Source: Caulobacteraceae bacterium
Lineage (GTDB): Bacteria > Pseudomonadota > Alphaproteobacteria > Caulobacterales > Caulobacteraceae
DNA: 47,730 nucleotides
Direction of reading: 5' to 3'
Assembly (NCBI GenBank): GCA_947475735.1
Contig: CANJLQ010000018.1
Location: 1 to 47,730 of the forward strand
In this document: positions 9,559-18,346 of the stretch, piece by piece
How the letters are laid out: every line of letters starts with the position of its first letter
How positions within the stretch are numbered: position 1 is the stretch's first letter
Notes under the pieces: generated by a model
What the model saw: only the letters and a program-made list of their open reading frames with translations
Database searches by the model: none
What the model was told of the DNA's origin: nothing
Program-made: the position numbers and the translations under genes

Positions 9559-10524
9559 ATGACCGACGCCCTGACACCTGAGATCATCGCACCGCCGGAT
9601 ACACCGACTGAGGACGCGTCATTGGAGCCGCGCGCCCTGACGCCGCATATCGCCCTCTCGCGCATCACGGTCCTGGTCAATCCACTGTCCGGGTCGGTCG
9701 GCCCCCGGGCCTATGGCGAGGTCCAAGCGATCCTGGTCGACTATCCGTGCGAGGCGGAGATCATCGAGCTGGTCCCCTCGACTCTGGACGAACAGGTCGA
9801 AGCCGCCCTGGCCGCCTGTCCCGACGTCTTGTTCGTGTTGGCTGGCGACGGCACCGCCCGCGCCGTCGCCTCTCGGGCCGGACCGGACGGACCGCTCATC
9901 GCGCCTCTGCCGGGCGGGACGATGAACATGCTGCCCAAGGCGCTGTACGGCACCACTGACTGGAAGGCCGCGCTTCGCGACGCGCTCGAAAACGGCTCGG
10001 CCCAGACGGTGTCCGGCGGCGTGGTCGAGGGCGAGGCCTTCTATTGCGCGGGCATCTTCGGCTCGCCCGCCCTGTGGGCTCCGGCGCGCGAGGCCATGCG
10101 CACCGGGAAACTCAGCCTGGCCTACACCTATGCTCGCCGGGCGCTGAAGCGGGCCTTCTCGGGCAAGATCCGGGTCGAGCTGGACGGCGGCAAGCTGCGG
10201 CGCAGCGAAGCTCTGGTCCTGATCAGCCCGATGATCTCGCGAGCCCTGGACGAGCCTGTCGGGCTGGAAGCGGCGTCGATGGACCCGAACGATGCCGCCC
10301 AGGCGTTCCGCCTCGCCGCCAGCGCCCTGTTCAGCGACTGGCGTCAGGACCCGTCGGTGGTGACCCAGCCCGCGCGCCGCATCCGTATCAGAGCCCGTTC
10401 GCGCATCCCCGCCGTCCTGGACGGCGAGCCGACGCTGCTGCCCCACGACACCACGGTGCGGTTCGTGCCCAAGGCCTTCCGGGCGTTCGCCCCGACACCC
10501 CCCGCCGCCGAAGACACCGTCTGA
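9559..10524 (+). CDS. Diacylglycerol kinase-family lipid kinase
   Basis: The 321-residue protein contains the DAGK catalytic signature: NPLSGSVG for phosphate binding, then the glycine-rich VLAGDGTARAVAS and PLPGGTMNMLPKALYG. In this family the GGDGT-like loop binds ATP; here it reads AGDGT. Substrates in bacterial homologues include diacylglycerol, sphingoid bases and undecaprenol-like lipids, and the sequence does not say which. Translation is assigned to ATG 9559 because the upstream frame has only a TTG at 9520. Its stop overlaps the start of the metallophosphoesterase gene by one base, indicating translational coupling. Confidence 0.88.
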   Translation: MTDALTPEIIAPPDTPTEDASLEPRALTPHIALSRITVLVNPLSGSVGPRAYGEVQAILVDYPCEAEIIELVPSTLDEQVEAALAACPDVLFVLAGDGTARAVASRAGPDGPLIAPLPGGTMNMLPKALYGTTDWKAALRDALENGSAQTVSGGVVEGEAFYCAGIFGSPALWAPAREAMRTGKLSLAYTYARRALKRAFSGKIRVELDGGKLRRSEALVLISPMISRALDEPVGLEAASMDPNDAAQAFRLAASALFSDWRQDPSVVTQPARRIRIRARSRIPAVLDGEPTLLPHDTTVRFVPKAFRAFAPTPPAAEDTV

Positions 10525-11381
10525 TGGCCGAGGGTCGGCTGTTCCAGTTCTCGGATGTCCATTTCGGCGTCGAGCACAAACGCGCCTGCGCCGCGGCCCT
10601 GGACTACGTCCACGCCCGGCCGTCGGATCTCATCCTGATCACGGGCGACATCACCCAGAAGGGACTGCCCGAGGAGTTTTCAGCCGCCGCCGACTGGATC
10701 CGGGCGATGCCGACGCCGCGCTTCGTCATCGTCGGAAATCACGACGTCCCCTATTACAGTCTGCCGGCGCGACTGTTTCATCCCTGGCGGGCCTTCGAGA
10801 CGGCGACCGGCTATCCCGCCCATGACGGCGAATTCGTCTCCGACACCGTTATGGTGCGCGGAGTCGTGACCGCGCGCGGCTGGCAGGCCCGACCCAACTG
10901 GTCCAAGGGCGTCATCGACCTGGATCAGACGCGCCGCGCGGCCGAGGCCCTGCGCCAGGCGCCGGTGGGGGCCTTGCGCGTCCTGGCCTGCCATCACCCT
11001 CTGATCGAGATGATCGGTGCGCCCATGACCGGAGAGGCCAAGCGCGGCGACGCGGCCGCTCGCATCTTCGCCGAGGCTGGCGTCGACCTGATCACCACCG
11101 GCCACGTCCATGTGCCGTTCGCCTTGCCCATCGATCTGTCGGACCGCTGTTCCTACGCCATCGGCTGCGGGACCCTGTCGCACCGGGAACGAGGCGCGCC
11201 GCCCAGTTTCAACCAGATCGAATGGTCGGCGCACGAGATCGTGGTCACCGTCATTGCCTGGGACGGATCGGCCTTCGCGCCCGCTGAAAGCTGGCGCCTG
11301 CCGCGTCGCCAGGACACTCGCCACGCCGAAACCGCGCCCGACCCCGGCGTCGCCGGCGCGCGCGAGGCCGCCGCGGTCTGA
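10524..11381 (+). CDS. Calcineurin-like metallophosphoesterase
   Basis: The 285-residue protein has the full set of metal-binding motifs of the class III cyclic nucleotide phosphodiesterase/calcineurin fold: FSDVHFG, LITGDIT, IVGNHDVP, ACHHPL and TTGHVHVP. The fold hydrolyses phosphoester bonds with a two-metal centre. The substrate is unknown, and cytoplasmic location is likely because no signal is present. The ATG at 10524 overlaps the lipid-kinase stop, and the pairing of a lipid kinase with a phosphoesterase suggests a shared lipid or nucleotide pathway. The frame upstream of 10524 is only a shadow of the kinase gene. Confidence 0.9.
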   Translation: MAEGRLFQFSDVHFGVEHKRACAAALDYVHARPSDLILITGDITQKGLPEEFSAAADWIRAMPTPRFVIVGNHDVPYYSLPARLFHPWRAFETATGYPAHDGEFVSDTVMVRGVVTARGWQARPNWSKGVIDLDQTRRAAEALRQAPVGALRVLACHHPLIEMIGAPMTGEAKRGDAAARIFAEAGVDLITTGHVHVPFALPIDLSDRCSYAIGCGTLSHRERGAPPSFNQIEWSAHEIVVTVIAWDGSAFAPAESWRLPRRQDTRHAETAPDPGVAGAREAAAV

Positions 11382-11388
11382 AATCAAA

Positions 11389-11420
11389 AACGCCGCGCCC
11401 CTTCGCAGAGGCGCGGCGTT
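11389..11420. terminator. Bidirectional intrinsic terminator
   Basis: An 11-bp perfect stem (11389-11399 with 11410-11420) follows the metallophosphoesterase stop by 7 bases. It precedes the convergent membrane-protein gene that ends at 11441. An A-rich tract on the left (AAATCAAAAA) gives a U-tract for minus-strand transcripts, but there is no clear T run on the right. Confidence 0.75.
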
Positions 11421-11440
11421 CCATTGGGGATCCCCGGATT

Positions 11441-11839
11441 TCAGCGGCGGTAGCCGCGACCGTGAGACTTCTCGGTGAAGGCCGCCGCGACCATGGTCGC
11501 CAGCGCCGGATTCCGCAGGAAGATATAGCCCCCCGCGAGCGCCGCGACCGATCCCAAGATCGGTCGCTGCCGGAACAGGGTAAAAGCGCGTGCGCCTAGA
11601 CCCTCGGGCTCCTCGTCCTCTTCCTCGTCCAGGGCACCCGCCGCCCCTAGGAAGACCACTGCGACGATCACCGCGACCAAGGCGAACAGTCCGGCGGTGA
11701 TCGCGGCCGCGCCCAGCGGCGGCAGAACTAGGGCCAAGGCGTAATACACCGTCGCCCCAAGCGCGACGACGGCGACGAAGGCGCAGCCGGCGACTACGAG
11801 GGCCGCCGACAGCTTCTTGACGACGCTCTTGCCGATCAT
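11441..11839 (-). CDS. YqjE-like/phage holin-family membrane protein
   Basis: The 132-residue protein has two adjacent hydrophobic helices (AALVVAGCAFVAVVALGATV and AAITAGLFALVAVIVAVVFL). An acidic linker (DEEEDEEPEG) and a third weaker hydrophobic segment (ILGSVAALAGGYIFL) follow. This matches the layout of holin-superfamily III/YqjE proteins, which in E. coli are encoded beside YqjD. Here its start overlaps the stop of a YqjD-like gene by one base, which supports the call. It is an inner-membrane protein of unknown role. Confidence 0.65.
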   Translation of the reverse strand: MIGKSVVKKLSAALVVAGCAFVAVVALGATVYYALALVLPPLGAAAITAGLFALVAVIVAVVFLGAAGALDEEEDEEPEGLGARAFTLFRQRPILGSVAALAGGYIFLRNPALATMVAAAFTEKSHGRGYRR

Positions 11840-12216
11840 CAGCGACGGCGACCGGCCAGCAGGAGGCCGAGCACGACGCCGACGCCGAGCGCGATGGCCG
11901 TCGACTGGATCGGACGCTCCTGCACCCGCTCGGTGACGTAGCGTTGAGCTTCGTCGAACCGCTCGGACGCGTCGTCGTAGTATTCGCGGCTGCGCACGCG
12001 GGCCTGATCGTAATAGTCCCGGGCCTGCTCGCGCACGACCTCGGCGCGCTCGCGGATGCGGGCGTCGGCCTCTGCGGCCTTGGCGCGCAGGCGGGCCTCG
12101 GCCTGGGCGGCCTTGGTCTTCAGCCGTGCGGCTTCCTCGCGCGCTCCGACCTTCAGGTCTTCCTTAAGCGTGTTCAGGTCGTTCTTGATGTCTTCCCGAG
12201 CCTTGGTGGTCGCCAT
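11839..12216 (-). CDS. ElaB/YqjD/DUF883-family membrane-anchored protein
   Basis: The 125-residue protein begins with a long amphipathic coiled-coil region (REDIKNDLNTLKEDLKVGAR, then repeated AEARLRAKAAEADARIRERA). It ends in one C-terminal transmembrane helix (IALGVGVVLGLLLAGRRR), the family's characteristic arrangement. E. coli YqjD and ElaB tether ribosomes to the inner membrane in stationary phase; whether this one does is not shown. GGAG lies 8 bases before ATG 12216. It is the first gene of a two-gene operon with the YqjE-like gene. Confidence 0.8.
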   Translation of the reverse strand: MATTKAREDIKNDLNTLKEDLKVGAREEAARLKTKAAQAEARLRAKAAEADARIRERAEVVREQARDYYDQARVRSREYYDDASERFDEAQRYVTERVQERPIQSTAIALGVGVVLGLLLAGRRR

Positions 12217-12316
12217 GGTGCGCGCTCCGTTGTTGTCAGCTTAGCCGTAAATAGTGGCCTCGTCGGCTGAACGCCACACCCCGACGGATGTTCCGCTGCG
12301 ATGCGGTGTGACAAGC

Positions 12317-12405
12317 GGCAGCAGGCATCAGGGAGCAGGCAGCGGACGCCCCATCGGCTCAGTCCATCGATCACGTCGATCTAGCCACCCTTGCTGCCTG
12401 CTGCC
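12317..12405. repeat. Intergenic inverted repeat (11-bp arms)
   Basis: The arms GGCAGCAGGCA (12317-12327) and TGCCTGCTGCC (12395-12405) are perfect inverted repeats 67 bases apart. They lie in the 265-bp gap between the divergent yqjD-like and aldo/keto reductase genes. The related sequence GGGAGCAGGCAGCGG lies just inside the left arm. It could be a small mobile repeat remnant or a regulatory structure. Confidence 0.45.
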
Positions 12406-12481
12406 CGATCCCCGTTCGCCTGGTAAGGTTTCGGCAGGGTCTCCCTAGGTCTCCCTTAAACATTGCGGGTCACGATGCCGG

Positions 12482-13393
12482 GTGACCTTCGCCGCCGCAT
12501 CCTCCCCCGTCGCCAAACTCGCGCTCGCCGTCGTGACGGAGCCCAAGCAGGGCCATGCCTTCGGGGGCGGGCCCGTGCCGGCCGGCGCGCGCGAGGACGC
12601 CGTGCGCGCCCTGCTCCAGACCGCCGCGGACGCCGGCATCGTCCAGATCGCCACTCGGCCCCAGGGCGATCAGGAGCGTCTGCTGGGTCAGGCCTGGCCC
12701 TTCCCATCGCCGTTCTCGGTCAGCGCCCGCGCCGTCGCCCTGTCCGAGGGCCTGGACCGGGTCGAAGCCCGCGCCCGTCGCTCGCTGGAGCGGATGGGCC
12801 TGCCGCGCGGCGACGTGCTGCTGGTCTCCGGGGCGGGCGATCTCGCCGGCGCCGAGGGGCGGGCGCTGTGGGACCGGATGCAGGCGCTCAAGGACCGGGG
12901 CCTGTTTCGCAGGGTCGGATTCCTCGCGACCCTGGAGGACGGGCCCACCTTGTTGGCACGCCGGTTCCAGCCTGACGTTGTGCAAATCCCCTGCAACATC
13001 CTGGATCAGCGCCCGGTGACGGAAGGCGTCCTGTCCGATCTGGCGGCCCTCGGCATCGCCGTCCATGTTTCCTCGGTCTTCGCGCAGGGCCTGCTGTTCG
13101 CCAACCGCGAGACCCTGCCCCAGCATCTGGCGGGGCACGGCGTCGCCCTGTCGCGCACCCGCCGTCGTCTGGCGGAGGCCCGCAGCGACCCGATGCAGGC
13201 CGCGTTGGCCTTCTGCCTCGGCCTTCCGCCGGTCGCCGCTGTGATCGCCTCCGTCGCCTCGGCGGCCGAGCTTCGCGCGGTCCTCGCCGCCGCCCATGCG
13301 CCGCGTCCCGATCTGGACTGGGCCACTCTGGCGCTGGAAGAGCCGGCCGCGCTGACGGCCGGCTCCCGCTACGCGATCAGTAACGCAGCCTGA
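12482..13393 (+). CDS. Aldo/keto reductase-family protein
   Basis: The 303-residue protein looks like a diverged aldo/keto reductase TIM barrel. It has RARRSLERMGLPRGDVLLVS (compare the SLxRLxxDyiDLyl strand), a VGFLATLEDG strand, VQIPCNILDQR and late residues resembling the family's NADPH-binding region. The catalytic Asp-Tyr-Lys-His set is not obvious: the region where D and Y should lie reads TAADAGIVQIATRPQG. It may therefore be a degenerate family member. The start is assigned to GTG 12482 and is uncertain. The stop overlaps the end of the convergent btuB-like gene by 17 bp. Confidence 0.75.
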   Translation: MTFAAASSPVAKLALAVVTEPKQGHAFGGGPVPAGAREDAVRALLQTAADAGIVQIATRPQGDQERLLGQAWPFPSPFSVSARAVALSEGLDRVEARARRSLERMGLPRGDVLLVSGAGDLAGAEGRALWDRMQALKDRGLFRRVGFLATLEDGPTLLARRFQPDVVQIPCNILDQRPVTEGVLSDLAALGIAVHVSSVFAQGLLFANRETLPQHLAGHGVALSRTRRRLAEARSDPMQAALAFCLGLPPVAAVIASVASAAELRAVLAAAHAPRPDLDWATLALEEPAALTAGSRYAISNAA

Positions 13394-15218
13394 CGCCGAG
13401 GTAGGCCGAACGCCCCGGCTCGCCATAGCCCAGCACCTGCTGGTAGCGCTCATCCGCCAGGTTCTCGACCCGCGCCATCAGCGAGACCTGATCGGTCAGG
13501 GCCCACGACGCATTCAGATTTGCGGTGACGAAGCCGTCGCGCACCCCGCCCGCGTCGTCCTGATCGCCCTCGGCCCGGATCGTCAGGGCCCCCGACAGTC
13601 GCCCTCCGGTCCAGCCCAGGGTGGCCGAGCCGGCGTGTTCCGGCACGCGCAGCAGCCGCGCGTCGGTGGTCTGGTCGCGCGCATGGGTCCAGGCATAGGC
13701 CAGGGTCAGGTCGAACCCGGCCCCCAGCGCCGCCCGCCCCTCGAACTCGACCCCATCGGTCCGGGTCTCGGCGACGTTCACATAGACGGCGTCGAAGGTG
13801 ACGGGATCGAAGACATAGCTGATCTGGTCCTCGACGTTCAGCCGGTAGACCGTGATCCGCCCGTCCAGCCGCCCGTCCGGAGCGGTCCAGCCCAGGGCCA
13901 CCTCCGCGCTGTCGGCGCTCTCGGGCCTCAAGGCGGGGAAGGGCAGGGCCGAGGAGCAGAAGTCGCAGACCGCTTGGCTGATCGACGGTGTCTTGAAGCC
14001 GGTGCCGTAAGCGCCGGACAGGATGAAGCCGCCATCAAGGTCCAGCGCCGCCGACACTCGCCCGGTCGTCTCCGATCCGAAGTCGTCGGTGTCGTCCCAG
14101 CGCAGGGCCCCGGTCAGGCTGAGGCGGTCGCCGGCCTGGAGCGACGCCAGGCCGAATACCGAAGTGGTCCCCAGGTCCTCGACCGCGCCCGTGGAGACGC
14201 TGCCCTCGGTGTCCTCGCGTTCGGCGCCGAACGCATAGGTCAGCCCCCGTCCCGCCGCCCCGTCGGCCTGCCAGCGCCACACCTGGCGATTGGCCTCGAA
14301 GCTGAAGGGGAAGTCCGCGATCGTGTCGCGCACGAGATCCGAGGCCGACAGGCTCAACTGGTGCGACAGGCCCAGAGCCTGAACCGACAGCCGGGCGAAC
14401 CCGGACCATTGTTCGCCTTCGGTCCGGTCCGGCGTGTCCGCCAGGGCGAAGGCCGGAGCCGGGAAGCCGTCGATGTCGGCCTCATTCCGCGACCATCGCA
14501 CCGAGCCGTCCACTCGCACGGTCGACGTCAGGGCATACCGGCCCTTCAGCCCGACGGTGGTGTTGTCGAACCCGTCCGCTTCGGTCGCGCCGTCGGCCTC
14601 GTCCGCCGCGCTGATGCCATCGGTCGAGAAACGCGAGACCCAGGCGCCGATCGCATAGGTGTCGTTGGCCACCCCCGCCGACAGCCGTCCCCGTAGGGTG
14701 TCGAACGACCCGGCCTCGGCCTCGGCGCGGACGCCGTCGACCTCACGCGTGGTGAAGGCGATGACTCCGCCGATGGCGTCCGACCCCCACAGCGACGACT
14801 GGGGGCCGCTCAGCACCTCGATCCGCTCGATGTCACCGAGTTCGAACCCGGTGAAGTCATAGGCCCCCGAGATCTCGGCCGCGTCATTGACCGGCACCCC
14901 GTCGACCAGGACCAGGGTCTTGCCGGGCGTCGCGCCCCGGATCCGCACCTGGGTCGGCCCGCCGAACGCACCGGACCGCACCACCGACAGGCCGGGCACA
15001 TCGGCCAGGATATCGGCGGCGAACACCGCGCCCCTCTGTTCGATGGCGCGGGCGTCGATGACGCGCGCCCCGGGCGTGCGCTGGGCGATGGCCGGCAGGC
15101 GGGTCGCGGTCACCACCACCTCCGGCAAGGGATCGGCGTTCAGGACCTCGGTGTCCTCGGCCCAGGCGGGCGTGGCGAGCGCGGCCAGCGCGCTCGTGCA
15201 GAACAACAGACGTTTCAT
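13377..15218 (-). CDS. btuB: TonB-dependent vitamin B12 receptor (BtuB-type)
   Basis: The 613-residue outer-membrane receptor imports cobalamin using TonB energy. Residues 1-21 are a signal peptide (MKRLLFCTSALAALATPAWA). The TonB box region LPEVVVTATR follows, then the plug domain (VFAADILADVPGLSVVRSGA, VRIRGATPGKTLVLVDGVPV, then WGSDAIGGVIAFTT) and a 22-strand barrel ending in the aromatic-type terminus GVRLRY. ATG 15218 has GGAG about 10 bases upstream; the longer open frame would start inside the leader. Specificity for B12 rests on the BtuB-like plug and on the cobalamin riboswitch in its leader. Confidence 0.93.
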   Translation of the reverse strand: MKRLLFCTSALAALATPAWAEDTEVLNADPLPEVVVTATRLPAIAQRTPGARVIDARAIEQRGAVFAADILADVPGLSVVRSGAFGGPTQVRIRGATPGKTLVLVDGVPVNDAAEISGAYDFTGFELGDIERIEVLSGPQSSLWGSDAIGGVIAFTTREVDGVRAEAEAGSFDTLRGRLSAGVANDTYAIGAWVSRFSTDGISAADEADGATEADGFDNTTVGLKGRYALTSTVRVDGSVRWSRNEADIDGFPAPAFALADTPDRTEGEQWSGFARLSVQALGLSHQLSLSASDLVRDTIADFPFSFEANRQVWRWQADGAAGRGLTYAFGAEREDTEGSVSTGAVEDLGTTSVFGLASLQAGDRLSLTGALRWDDTDDFGSETTGRVSAALDLDGGFILSGAYGTGFKTPSISQAVCDFCSSALPFPALRPESADSAEVALGWTAPDGRLDGRITVYRLNVEDQISYVFDPVTFDAVYVNVAETRTDGVEFEGRAALGAGFDLTLAYAWTHARDQTTDARLLRVPEHAGSATLGWTGGRLSGALTIRAEGDQDDAGGVRDGFVTANLNASWALTDQVSLMARVENLADERYQQVLGYGEPGRSAYLGVRLRY

Positions 15219-15399
15219 GGCGTGTTTCACTCCGTCGGCCCGGCTTCGGCGCGCGCCGGGCGTCATGACAGCGACCAATCCGCCCGGACGCGAGGCATCC
15301 GGACGGCTCCGAGATCGGGTCGCTTCGACGGAACGTCCTCCCGGCTTTGCGGAAGGGGTTGGTCCCACGCCTCTGTCTGGTCCCGGACAGCGGGCGAGC

Positions 15400-15575
15400 G
15401 ACGTCGGCGGCCAGGTCTCCTGGCTTGCGGGTCAACAGCCGCCGCCCTCGCCTTCCCGGACTCGCCGAAGCGGACCCAGTGACGCCGGGGGATGAGCCCC
15501 GGATCGGACGACGGCCTCGCCGCCTACAGTTGCGGGCACAGCCGCGGTGTTGGACCGCGTTCCCTTAACCGCCTG
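15400..15575 (-). ncRNA. Cobalamin (adenosylcobalamin) riboswitch
   Basis: Read on the minus strand, the leader contains the conserved blocks in the correct order: GGGAACGCGGT, CCCGCAACTGTAGGCGG, TCACTGGG, then GGGAAGGCG, GACCCGCAAGCC and the B12 box GCCAGGAGACCTGGCC (around 15410-15426). This is the signature of the cobalamin class. It lies about 180 nt upstream of the btuB ATG on the same strand, so B12 binding should lower receptor expression. A GC hairpin close to the btuB start may form part of the switch, but I did not fold it. Boundaries are approximate. Confidence 0.95.
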
Positions 15576-15664
15576 GACGGAATGTCGCAGGTGCGAAGGC
15601 GCGCGGCAAGCTGGGACTGCGGCCTTGAGCCGACCCCCGCATTCCGTCACCCTGTCGCCGCCCC

Positions 15665-18346
15665 ATGAACGCCCCGCTCCAGCATCCTCCGAAGACGGCT
15701 CCGGCCGACGGCGTGACCCCCGTCATGGCCCAGTTCCTGGCGGCCAAGGCGTCCCAGCCGGAGGCCATCCTGTTCTTCCGAATGGGCGACTTCTACGAAC
15801 TGTTCTTCCAGGACGCCGAAGTGGTCGCCGCCGCCATCGGCCTGACGCTCACCAAACGCGGCAAGCACTTGGGCGAGGACATCCCCATGTGCGGCATGCC
15901 GGTCCATGCGGCCGAGGGCTACATCGCCCGGCTGATCCGCCAGGGCTTCAAGGTCGCCATCTGCGAACAGATGGAGGACCCCGCCGAGGCGAAGAAGCGG
16001 GGCTCCAAGGCCGTCGTGCGCCGCGACATCGTCCGCGTCGTCACTCCCGGCACCCTGACCGAAGATTCGCTGCTCGACGCGCGCGGGGCCAACCGGCTGG
16101 CGGCCGTCGCTATCCGAAGGGGCCGCGCCGCCGTCGCCGTGGTCGAACTGTCGGCCGGAGCGGTGGACTGCGTCGCCTGCGACCTGACCGATCTTGCGTC
16201 CACCCTGTCGGCCTTCCGTCCTTCCGAGGTGCTGGTCACCGACAAACTGTTCTCGGACCCCGAGGTCCGCGAGGCGCTGGACGGCTCCGGCGGGGTGGTC
16301 CAGGCGCTGGCCTCTGCCGTGGCCGAACCGGCGGCGGCCTCGGCACGGGTCACTCGGCTCTACGGCGTCCAGTCGCTGGACGGCTTCGGGGCCTTCGAGG
16401 AGGCGGAGGTCTCCGCACTCGGCCTCATCGCCGCCTATCTGGAGACGACCCAGGCCGGAAAGGTGCCGGCCCTGTCGCCGCCCCGCCGCTCGGGCGAGAC
16501 AGGCTACCTCGCCATCGACCCGGCCACTCGCCTGAGCCTGGAGATCGACCGCACCCAGCGCGGCGAGCGCGACGGCAGCCTGCTCGCCTGCATCGACCGC
16601 ACCGTCACCTCGGGCGGTGCCCGCGCGCTGGCCGAACGCATCGCCCGCCCCCTGCGTGACCCCGCCGCCATCAACGCGGGGTTGGACGCCGTCGAATGGC
16701 TGCTGGAGCGACGCTCCCTGCGCCGCGACCTGCGCGACGGCCTGCGCGCCTCGGCCGACGTGGCCCGCGCCGTGTCGCGGCTGGCGCTGGGACGCGGCGG
16801 CCCCCGAGACCTCGCCGCCATCCGCTCCGGCCTGACCATCTCCGAGGCGCTGGCGGGCCTGTTCACCGTCGCGCCCGATCCCCTGACCGGCCCGCCGGCG
16901 CGGATCACGGCGTGCCTGGATCGCCTGACCCTGTCGCCGGACCTGTCGCGGCTGATGCTCGATCTCGCCGAGGGCCTGTCCGCCGAGCCGCCGCACCTCG
17001 CGCGCGACGGCGGCTTCGTGAACCCCAGCTTTCGCCCCGAGCTCGACGCCGCCCGCGCGCTGCGCGACGACAGCCGCCGCGTGGTCGCCGACCTCGAGGC
17101 TCGCGCCGTGGCCGAGTCGGGCGTCCCTTTTAAGGTCCGGCACAACGCTGTGCTCGGCTATTTCCTCGAGACCACCGCCAAGCACGCCGAGCCCCTGTTC
17201 CGCGCCGGTCCCGAAAGCCCCTTCATCCATCGCCAGACGCTGGCGGCCCAAGTCCGCTTCACCACGGTCGAACTGTCCGAGCTGGATGCGAAGATCAGCC
17301 AGGCCGGCCACCGCGCGCTTGCCATGGAGACCGAGACCTTCGAGGCCTGGCGCGCCCAGGTCCAGACGCTCGCTCGCCCGCTTCAGGCGCTCGCCGAGGC
17401 CATGGCCGAACTGGACGCCACCGCCGCCCTCGCCGAATGGGCGGAGGAGGTCGGCGCGGTCCGCCCCGTCGTCGACGACAGCCGCTGCTTTACCGTCGAG
17501 GCCGGTCGCCATCCGGTGGTCGAAGCGGCGGTGAAGAAGTCGGGCGACCCCTTCACGCCCAACGACTGTCGTCTGGACGGCGACGGGGCGGGCTGCGCGC
17601 GCCTGTCGATCGTCACCGGCCCGAACATGGCGGGCAAGTCGACCTTCCTGCGCCAGAACGCGCTTCTGGTCGTCCTGGCCCAGGCGGGTGCCTTCGTTCC
17701 CGCCCGCTCCATGCGGCTGGGCGTCGTTGATCGTCTGTTCAGCCGCGTCGGTGCCGGCGACGACCTGGCGCGCGGCCGCTCCACCTTCATGATGGAGATG
17801 GTCGAGACCGCCGCTATCCTGACCCAGGCCACGGACCGCAGCTTCGTTGTGCTGGACGAGATCGGGCGCGGCACCGCCACCTACGACGGCCTGGCCATCG
17901 CCTGGGCCTGCGCCGAGGCGCTGCACGACGTGAACCGCGCCCGCACCCTGTTCGCCACCCACTATCACGAGCTGGCGCGGCTCGAGGAACGGCTCAACCA
18001 CGTCTGCAACCTGTCGATGAAGGCGCGCGAATGGAACGGCGAGCTGGTCTTCCTGCACGAGGCCGCGCCGGGTGCCGCCGACCGCTCCTATGGCGTGCAG
18101 GTGGCCAAACTGGCGGGCGTTCCCCCCGCCGTCGTCGCCCGCGCCCGCGCGGTGCTGGACCGGTTGGAGACCGAAAAGGCGGCGCAAGGGCGGCTGGATG
18201 ACCTTCCCCTGTTCGCCATCGTGGAGCCACCGCCTGCGCCAATGAAGTCGGCCGTCGACGATGCCCTCGCCGCGCTCGACCCGGACGCGATGTCGCCGCG
18301 CGAGGCGCTCGAGGCGCTGTATCGGCTGAAGGGGCTGGTGAAGTGA
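15665..18346 (+). CDS. mutS: DNA mismatch repair protein MutS
   Basis: MutS recognises mismatches and small loops in DNA and recruits MutL. The 893-residue protein carries the mismatch-binding motif FFRMGDFYELFFQDAE (Phe-Tyr-Glu, about residue 38). Connector, lever and clamp domains follow. The ABC-type ATPase has Walker A GPNMAGKST (about residue 652), Walker B FVVLDEIGRGTATYDG and the FATHYHEL switch. All key residues are present. ATG 15665 lacks a clear Shine-Dalgarno. Its stop overlaps the GTG start of glnD by 4 bases. The region upstream is shared with the divergent riboswitch-controlled btuB. Confidence 0.97.
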   Translation: MNAPLQHPPKTAPADGVTPVMAQFLAAKASQPEAILFFRMGDFYELFFQDAEVVAAAIGLTLTKRGKHLGEDIPMCGMPVHAAEGYIARLIRQGFKVAICEQMEDPAEAKKRGSKAVVRRDIVRVVTPGTLTEDSLLDARGANRLAAVAIRRGRAAVAVVELSAGAVDCVACDLTDLASTLSAFRPSEVLVTDKLFSDPEVREALDGSGGVVQALASAVAEPAAASARVTRLYGVQSLDGFGAFEEAEVSALGLIAAYLETTQAGKVPALSPPRRSGETGYLAIDPATRLSLEIDRTQRGERDGSLLACIDRTVTSGGARALAERIARPLRDPAAINAGLDAVEWLLERRSLRRDLRDGLRASADVARAVSRLALGRGGPRDLAAIRSGLTISEALAGLFTVAPDPLTGPPARITACLDRLTLSPDLSRLMLDLAEGLSAEPPHLARDGGFVNPSFRPELDAARALRDDSRRVVADLEARAVAESGVPFKVRHNAVLGYFLETTAKHAEPLFRAGPESPFIHRQTLAAQVRFTTVELSELDAKISQAGHRALAMETETFEAWRAQVQTLARPLQALAEAMAELDATAALAEWAEEVGAVRPVVDDSRCFTVEAGRHPVVEAAVKKSGDPFTPNDCRLDGDGAGCARLSIVTGPNMAGKSTFLRQNALLVVLAQAGAFVPARSMRLGVVDRLFSRVGAGDDLARGRSTFMMEMVETAAILTQATDRSFVVLDEIGRGTATYDGLAIAWACAEALHDVNRARTLFATHYHELARLEERLNHVCNLSMKAREWNGELVFLHEAAPGAADRSYGVQVAKLAGVPPAVVARARAVLDRLETEKAAQGRLDDLPLFAIVEPPPAPMKSAVDDALAALDPDAMSPREALEALYRLKGLVK

